A DNA stretch of 34,845 nucleotides from Bdellovibrionia bacterium (GTDB taxonomy: Bacteria; Bdellovibrionota; Bdellovibrionia; Bdellovibrionales; JAGQZY01), in NCBI GenBank assembly GCA_030424665.1, contig JAUHWN010000024.1, forward strand, positions 1 through 34,845. The letters are read 5' to 3'. The position numbers and the translations under genes are program-made. Of the stretch, positions 30,292 through 34,845 are shown piece after piece. Each line of letters starts with the position of its first letter. Within the stretch, counting starts at the first letter, position 1. The notes beneath the pieces were generated by a model. It was not told where the DNA came from and did no database searches. It saw only the letters and a list, made by a program, of their open reading frames with translations.

Positions 30292-31986
30292 ATGAATATG
30301 TCATTGAGACATAATAGAAAGACTTTTATAAATACGATTCTGCTATTAATCGTAACGATCGGACTGGGTCAAGCCTGTTCGAAAGTTAATCTCAATCGTA
30401 TCGACTCGACCCAAGTATTTTCTTCTAAGGGTTCGTTCTGCGTGTCGGTTGATGACTTTACTCGATATAATAAGATTCTTTTTGTCATCGATAAATCTGG
30501 CAGTAATGGTAATAATGACCCGAACGATGTTAGACGTGGTGACAATATTCAACGCTTTCTCGATCAGTTTCGCGCCGATCAATACTATCGCTGGGGACTC
30601 ATTTCTTTTAATGGTGACGAAGCGAATTCTTACATTATTGACCCCGTTTCTGGTTCTCCGGCGTTTGGGGATTCTAATCAGATGCAAACGGCAATTAACA
30701 CCTATCGAAACGATCCAGATAATGGACAGACGCCCTATTTAACGGCATTGGGGATTGCCAAGCAGACTATCGAAGCTGACATGATCACTAATCCTCAAGA
30801 AGATTCCGTATACAATATTTTCTTCATGTCTGATGGGAGACCTACAGATGGTCCGACGGATTACGTGCAAAACAGTCCTACAGATCCCTATGTGCGGGCT
30901 GTTAGAGATATCATTGCGATAGCGCCTAATCGGATTTTCTTAAGCACCGCTTTTTACACTCCGGGCGCTGCAGATACTGTAATCGAAGCACTAGGGCTTC
31001 GCTATCTGGCAGAAGCTGGTGGTGGTTCTTTTACGAACATGGAAAATAATGACACCATCGATTTCGATGAAGTTCGAGTGGGTATTCGCAAAAAAGCCAT
31101 GGTTATTAAACGAATGGGAATCGTCAATCTAAATTCTGGCTTCTGTTTGGACGGAACGGTTGGCGTCGACTCAGATGCCGACGGACTTTGTGATAAAGAT
31201 GAAATTTGGATAAATGAGAATTACCAAAATGCACTCGAAGGGCAGCAATTAGATCCAAGAAATAGAAATTCTATTCATGCAGCTTATAGCGATAAGTTTG
31301 TTTACAAGTTTCAACTTCTTCCCACGGGTGATCGACTGGGTAATTGTACTTTTGGAGTTGATGATGAAGACTTCGACTTAGTGAACCCTTGTGAAGAGAT
31401 GATGCTCAATGATAATAATGCCAATGGGCCGACGCCACAGTGGACCGAAGAAATGAGAAATGCATCCGGTGGTACAGCTGATAAAACGAACCCCGATTCT
31501 GACGGTGACGGATTTCTCGATGGATTAGAGTTTTTCCAATTCGGAATTAGAGCTTCAGCGGTCAACTATCTCAATATTTTGGAGCGCTTTTCTGGAGGAA
31601 TAACTGGTGAAGATCTTATGACTGAGCACAGACATCCGCGATTTCCTGAACGCTTTGATGCTAATAGCTATGATGCTTCCTTACTCTATGCCGGTGTTAA
31701 TATGGAAGGAGAAAACTGCTACAACTTTAACCAGAGTCAGTTAGCACTTTATCCAACTTTAGATGTTCCTGATACTTCGACGCCAATCGAACGATTGAGA
31801 CACGGCGCTGGAGAGAATGTTGTATTAATGTACTATATTGCGGTTCCAGAGGATGATCCCAACTCGAAGGGTTACCTCTTTCACTCTTACCAAAAGGTAC
31901 CTTACACCGAGAAGAGTGGAATTCTTGGATTGAAGTATGATCAGTACGAGATGTATAAAATTCCGAATATTCCGGCGATTAATTGA
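30292..31986 (+). CDS. VWA-domain surface protein with calcium-binding loops
   Basis: The ATG at 30292 is used because GGGGGAGG (30280-30287) precedes it; the TTG at 30274 would add six residues. The N-terminus MNMSLRHNRKTFINTILLLIVTIGLGQAC is a signal peptide with a lipobox-like Cys (G-Q-A-C, not canonical). The von Willebrand A domain (about 40-260) has the MIDAS start DKSGS and FMSDGRPTDGP. Two loops, DSDADGLCDKDE and NPDSDGDGFLDGLE, are thrombospondin type-3/EF-hand-like calcium sites. The rest is unrecognised. Placed last in the motor operon, it may be the adhesin or substrate-contact piece at the outer membrane. The length is 564 aa from this start. Confidence 0.82.
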   Translation: MNMSLRHNRKTFINTILLLIVTIGLGQACSKVNLNRIDSTQVFSSKGSFCVSVDDFTRYNKILFVIDKSGSNGNNDPNDVRRGDNIQRFLDQFRADQYYRWGLISFNGDEANSYIIDPVSGSPAFGDSNQMQTAINTYRNDPDNGQTPYLTALGIAKQTIEADMITNPQEDSVYNIFFMSDGRPTDGPTDYVQNSPTDPYVRAVRDIIAIAPNRIFLSTAFYTPGAADTVIEALGLRYLAEAGGGSFTNMENNDTIDFDEVRVGIRKKAMVIKRMGIVNLNSGFCLDGTVGVDSDADGLCDKDEIWINENYQNALEGQQLDPRNRNSIHAAYSDKFVYKFQLLPTGDRLGNCTFGVDDEDFDLVNPCEEMMLNDNNANGPTPQWTEEMRNASGGTADKTNPDSDGDGFLDGLEFFQFGIRASAVNYLNILERFSGGITGEDLMTEHRHPRFPERFDANSYDASLLYAGVNMEGENCYNFNQSQLALYPTLDVPDTSTPIERLRHGAGENVVLMYYIAVPEDDPNSKGYLFHSYQKVPYTEKSGILGLKYDQYEMYKIPNIPAIN

Positions 31987-31999
31987 TGATTTAGACTAG

Positions 32000-32035
32000 C
32001 CATAGCTCAGCTCATCCCATAAAGTAGAGCTATGG
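32000..32035 (+). promoter_or_regulatory. Inverted repeat covering the methyltransferase start codon
   Basis: CCATAGCTC (32000-32008) pairs perfectly with GAGCTATGG (32027-32035), and the ATG at 32032-32034 is inside the second arm. An RNA hairpin would hide the start codon. There is no clear SD. It may be a translation control or may double as the end of the VWA transcript. Confidence 0.4.
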
Positions 32036-32838
32036 CAAAAGAAGTCATCGAAGACATTCGCAAGTACTACGAAAGCGAAAATGAAATCGATCGCTGGCAA
32101 AGCCAGCAGCTCGAGTTTGAAATGACTCGACGGTTTTTTGATCGCAACCTAAAGCCAGGGTCATCGATATTAGAGCTTGGAGCGGGCGCGGGTTTTTATA
32201 CAACCTATCTCGCTCAGCAGGGGCACCAAGTCACAGCCATTGAGTTGTCAGATAAACTCTCGCAAACTTCTGTTGAAGTATCTGAAAAAGCAGGTCTCAC
32301 TGAAAAAATCGAGCATATTGTTGGTGATGCCAGAGAAGTCACTTCTCTGGTCAGTTCCCAGTTTGATGCAATTCTTGTAATGGGCCCTTTCTATCACCTG
32401 CAAAACAGTAAAGAGCGCAGTCAGCTTTTAGGGGATTGCAAGGGATTGTTAAAACCGGGCGGTCAAATCTACTCGAGCTTTCTTACGCGAATAGGTTTAG
32501 TTTCTTATATGCTCTTCAAGTATCCCAACTGGATTGTGAATAATCACAAGGATGCTGTATCAGTTTGGCAAAAGGGTCGCAATTACAGCCATCCTAAGGA
32601 TGGAAGTTTCAGGGGCTATTTCTTTAGCCTCGAACAGATCATTTCAATCCACGATGAGAACGATTTAATCTTAGATATCCTGTTCTCTCAAGACCCGGGG
32701 ATCGGTGGAAATGACAAACTTTTCAACGAACTGGACGAAAGCACGAAAAGTGCTTGGATTGAATACCTTTTTGAAACAGCAAGTGATCCGCTGGTTCTCG
32801 GCTCGGGTCGCTCAATCCTTGTAAAGTCGCATATTTAA
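32032..32838 (+). CDS. Class I SAM-dependent methyltransferase
   Basis: 268 aa with the standard Rossmann-type order: motif I ILELGAGAGFYTTYLA (about 46-61), the acidic ribose-binding strand TAIELS, GDA at motif II, then DAILVMGPFYHL and the post-motif CKGLLKPGGQIYSSFL. The GPFYHL segment is common in ubiE/SmtA-like small-molecule methyltransferases, but the substrate cannot be told. There is no signal peptide, so it is cytoplasmic. It lies 45 bp after the VWA gene and its start codon lies in an inverted repeat. A weak AAAGAG/CTCTTT hairpin with a T-run follows (32849-32880). Its relation to the motor genes is unclear. Confidence 0.88.
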   Translation: MAKEVIEDIRKYYESENEIDRWQSQQLEFEMTRRFFDRNLKPGSSILELGAGAGFYTTYLAQQGHQVTAIELSDKLSQTSVEVSEKAGLTEKIEHIVGDAREVTSLVSSQFDAILVMGPFYHLQNSKERSQLLGDCKGLLKPGGQIYSSFLTRIGLVSYMLFKYPNWIVNNHKDAVSVWQKGRNYSHPKDGSFRGYFFSLEQIISIHDENDLILDILFSQDPGIGGNDKLFNELDESTKSAWIEYLFETASDPLVLGSGRSILVKSHI

Positions 32839-32848
32839 CAGTGACTTC

Positions 32849-32880
32849 AAAGAGAACGTTCTATTTCGAAACTCTTTTTT
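32849..32880 (+). terminator. Weak terminator after the methyltransferase gene
   Basis: AAAGAG (32849-32854) and CTCTTT (32872-32877) form a 6-bp stem with a 17-nt loop, and the T-run TTTTTT extends to 32880. The short stem and large loop make it weak. Confidence 0.4.
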
Positions 32881-33015
32881 AACATAATCGTATAAGACCT
32901 TCGCACTGTAAAAATATCGACAGCTGTAAGCTATTTAGTGAGTTGTCGAGTTGGTAGGCAGTTTGCACTTACTATTTATGATTCTTTTTGAATCAGGTTG
33001 TCTTGGGGGTCCATT

Positions 33016-34305
33016 GTGTACAAAATTGAATCTTTGATTACTAAAATCATAGCGTTTTCAATACTCACAATCTCTATTAATGTAAGCGCACAAACCTATC
33101 AAGTTATTCCAAACTCGTGTCTCGAGGACATTGACACTCCATTGAGTGAGGAAATTCAGAAAGCTCGTTCAATTTGGATGGCTCTAACTGGTACAACTGT
33201 ACCTATGTGTGATGACCGTCTTAAGCGAATGGAGATCTATATAAAGAAGGGAGACTTCAGTAAAGCAGTAGATGTAGCTCTTAAAGATCCTCTTCATTAT
33301 AATATTCGAGTTCGAGATATGGCGGCTCGAATCTGTTCTAGGGACGTTACTTTCCGTACTGAAGTTAATGACTGTATTGCCACTATTGTTGGGATTGCCC
33401 GAGACGGCCTAGACGTCGCTGATGTTGTAACTGGTAATTTTTTCTATCGTATTGATTTAGACAAATTAAGTCCAACTAAGAGACCCTCGGTGAATCGCAA
33501 TAGTTTGGTCAACGATATCTTAAGAAGTAATCGCCATTATGAGCAAATCAATGATCATCAGCTTTCTATGTACCACGTATTGAAAAAAGAAGACGGGCAG
33601 CAGATTATCGATCTTCTTGATCAGAGCCGCGCCAGACCGGCTATTGATCCTGCAGGTGTGATTACTTCGAGAGCCTTTATGGAAGCCCATGCTACGGCCG
33701 GTACTAACCGCAGAATGGTGCAAATGTCTTTTGAACAGTTCTTATGTAAGCCAATTACTGACTGGGCTGACAATACTGTCAGTGACCGATTTGTCGGTCG
33801 AGATGTTGATCGCAAACCCGGTAATGATCCACAAAAGTATCACATTACATGTAAAGGGTGCCACGCTCCGATGGATTCTATGCGCGGCGCTTTTGCTCGA
33901 GTCGATTTTAATAACAATTTTTATAGATATAGTCTGACATCGATTCAAGACAAAATGAATCGCAACGGCGATACAAATCCTGATCTCTTCTTTGTAGTGA
34001 GCGACGACAGTTATGACAGTCAGGCTATTTATGGAGCCAATTCTTCTCAATTTGGTTGGAGAGGATATACAAAGGGCTCTGGAATGAGTGACCTAGCGCA
34101 AATGATTGCGGAGAGTCGAGCCTATAATTCTTGTTGGGCCAAACATGCTTTTCAATCGGCCTGTGGACGCGCTCCTCAGACCGATGAAGAAATGGCTGTG
34201 GTTAATAGCTTGGGAGCGAGTTTTGACGGTCTTAACCAGAGACCATTGAGTTACCTCTATAAAAAACTGGCTCTCAACAGAATTTGCCTAGGAGTTGACC
34301 TATGA
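33016..34305 (+). CDS. Exported CXXCH heme-motif protein, DUF1588-like
   Basis: The start is GTG 33016, with TTGGGGG ending 6 nt before it; a TTG at 32998 would make the SD part of the coding region. The signal peptide (about 1-25) ends in VSAQ. The central part reads GVITSRAFMEAHATAGTNRRM, then LCKPITDW, and a heme c motif C-K-G-C-H (279-283) in ITCKGCHAPMDSMRGAF. This order resembles DUF1588-type domains of planctomycete and myxobacterial cytochrome-like proteins (…GTxxRG…CxxCHxxMDxxG). Other Cys (34-40, 107, 120, C-terminal CWAKHAFQSACG) may form disulfides. Its stop overlaps the following lipoprotein gene (ATGA), so the two act together, possibly as an envelope redox or adhesion pair. Confidence 0.72.
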   Translation: MYKIESLITKIIAFSILTISINVSAQTYQVIPNSCLEDIDTPLSEEIQKARSIWMALTGTTVPMCDDRLKRMEIYIKKGDFSKAVDVALKDPLHYNIRVRDMAARICSRDVTFRTEVNDCIATIVGIARDGLDVADVVTGNFFYRIDLDKLSPTKRPSVNRNSLVNDILRSNRHYEQINDHQLSMYHVLKKEDGQQIIDLLDQSRARPAIDPAGVITSRAFMEAHATAGTNRRMVQMSFEQFLCKPITDWADNTVSDRFVGRDVDRKPGNDPQKYHITCKGCHAPMDSMRGAFARVDFNNNFYRYSLTSIQDKMNRNGDTNPDLFFVVSDDSYDSQAIYGANSSQFGWRGYTKGSGMSDLAQMIAESRAYNSCWAKHAFQSACGRAPQTDEEMAVVNSLGASFDGLNQRPLSYLYKKLALNRICLGVDL

Positions 34306-34845
34306 GATCACTCAAACTTCTAACTCTAGTAATTACTCTTGGATTTACAGTAGCTTGTTCTGAACAGAAGGTTAAAGACTCTGTTGGAAGCCAATCAACA
34401 GCGACAAGTGCTTATAAAACAGATCGAATTTTGCACGGTGAGCAAGTTGCCAATAACCTTGTAAACTCGCTCGGATTGAAGAACTCCGGTCAAATTGACA
34501 ATATGTATGATCGTGCTGAGAGTGCCAGGCTCCTCCTTTCTGAATCTGGAAACTACGACACGATTACTGGTGGTTATCTTAATGTGATGACTGAGCTATC
34601 TGAAGCGGCCTGTGAACACTTGGTATTCGACCTTGAAAGAGGACGTCTGCAAATTGTAGATGGTGAAGTCGAAGATAATCGGCACTATTTTCGTGGAATT
34701 TGGTTGGAAGATGCGGCTCCTGGTGGTGCTGACGCTTCTCGGGTCAACGCGGACTATGAGTATACGACTTCAAACTATTCTGCAGCTTATTCACCAAAGA
34801 TTCGGTATCAGAGAGCTGTTAAGAGATTAGCTCGAACACTTTGGG
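34302..34845 (+). CDS. Lipoprotein, 3' part beyond window
   Basis: Starts in an ATGA overlap with the heme-motif gene. MRSLKLLTLVITLGFTVACSE is a lipoprotein signal with Cys19 as probable lipid site (T-V-A-C). The visible 181 residues are charged and partly helical (AESARLLLSESGNYD, ELSEAACEHLVFDLERGR) with no known motif. Translational coupling suggests a partner of the secreted heme-motif protein. It runs off the right edge in frame. Confidence 0.8.
   Translation, partial: MRSLKLLTLVITLGFTVACSEQKVKDSVGSQSTATSAYKTDRILHGEQVANNLVNSLGLKNSGQIDNMYDRAESARLLLSESGNYDTITGGYLNVMTELSEAACEHLVFDLERGRLQIVDGEVEDNRHYFRGIWLEDAAPGGADASRVNADYEYTTSNYSAAYSPKIRYQRAVKRLARTLW

Noticed and set aside
31999-32035. 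tRNA-like segment with TAGCTCAG
   Set aside because: No acceptor stem, T-loop or full cloverleaf; only the short D-arm-like string matches.

Overview
The window looks like chromosomal DNA of a predatory or predator-related deltaproteobacterial lineage, most likely Bdellovibrionota. The reasons are a single-fold bacterial histone, a Glt/Agl-type gliding-motor cluster with TolQ/TolR-like stators and an AgmX/PglI-type TonB-like protein, an OMP_myx_plus-like barrel, frequent GTG/TTG starts behind G-rich Shine-Dalgarno (SD) sequences, and moderate GC. This is inference from gene content; no rRNA or marker tree was available.

Left part (1-7.4 kb). On the minus strand are a truncated basic protein, a ParA-type ATPase with an N-terminal DNA-binding domain, and hemB (metal-type without the Zn cysteines). 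On the plus strand are an olsB-olsA-like ornithine-lipid pair, in which the second gene is interrupted by one in-frame TAG, an NTF2/SnoaL-like protein, and an XPD/DinG-like iron-sulfur helicase with an N-terminal PD-(D/E)XK nuclease domain.

Repeat-rich zone (7.4-11.5 kb). A DEDDh-exonuclease/GIY-YIG (UvrC N-terminal) fusion carries five in-frame 36-bp repeats. Its stop codon lies in the first unit of a 20-bp tandem array. A Y1/HUH (RAYT-like) transposase follows. After it comes a field of degenerate repeats that resemble the 3' end of the neighbouring hypothetical gene.

Middle (11.5-20.6 kb). There is a membrane-anchored hypothetical, gpmA, a 79-residue histone with a lysine-rich N-terminal tail, a large membrane diguanylate cyclase with an acidic ~400-residue tail, and a 734-bp intergenic region with structured elements and two candidate small ORFs. 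A secreted endonuclease/exonuclease/phosphatase-family protein, YceD/DUF177 and a squalene/phytoene synthase-like protein follow.

Right part (20.6-34.8 kb). One block with overlapping genes encodes a beta-barrel protein and two exported TPR proteins. A second tight operon, preceded by a FliA (sigma-28)-like promoter match, encodes an FHA-like/TonB-like protein, TolQ-like, two TolR-like proteins (the first lacking the usual membrane Asp), a very basic exported protein, and a VWA plus calcium-loop surface protein. The layout suggests an envelope-spanning, proton-driven machine related to the Myxococcus Glt/Agl motor: TolQR-like stator in the inner membrane, TonB-like protein and TPR proteins across the periplasm, barrel and VWA protein at the outer membrane. 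After a methyltransferase gene comes a secreted heme-motif protein translationally coupled to a lipoprotein that runs off the window.
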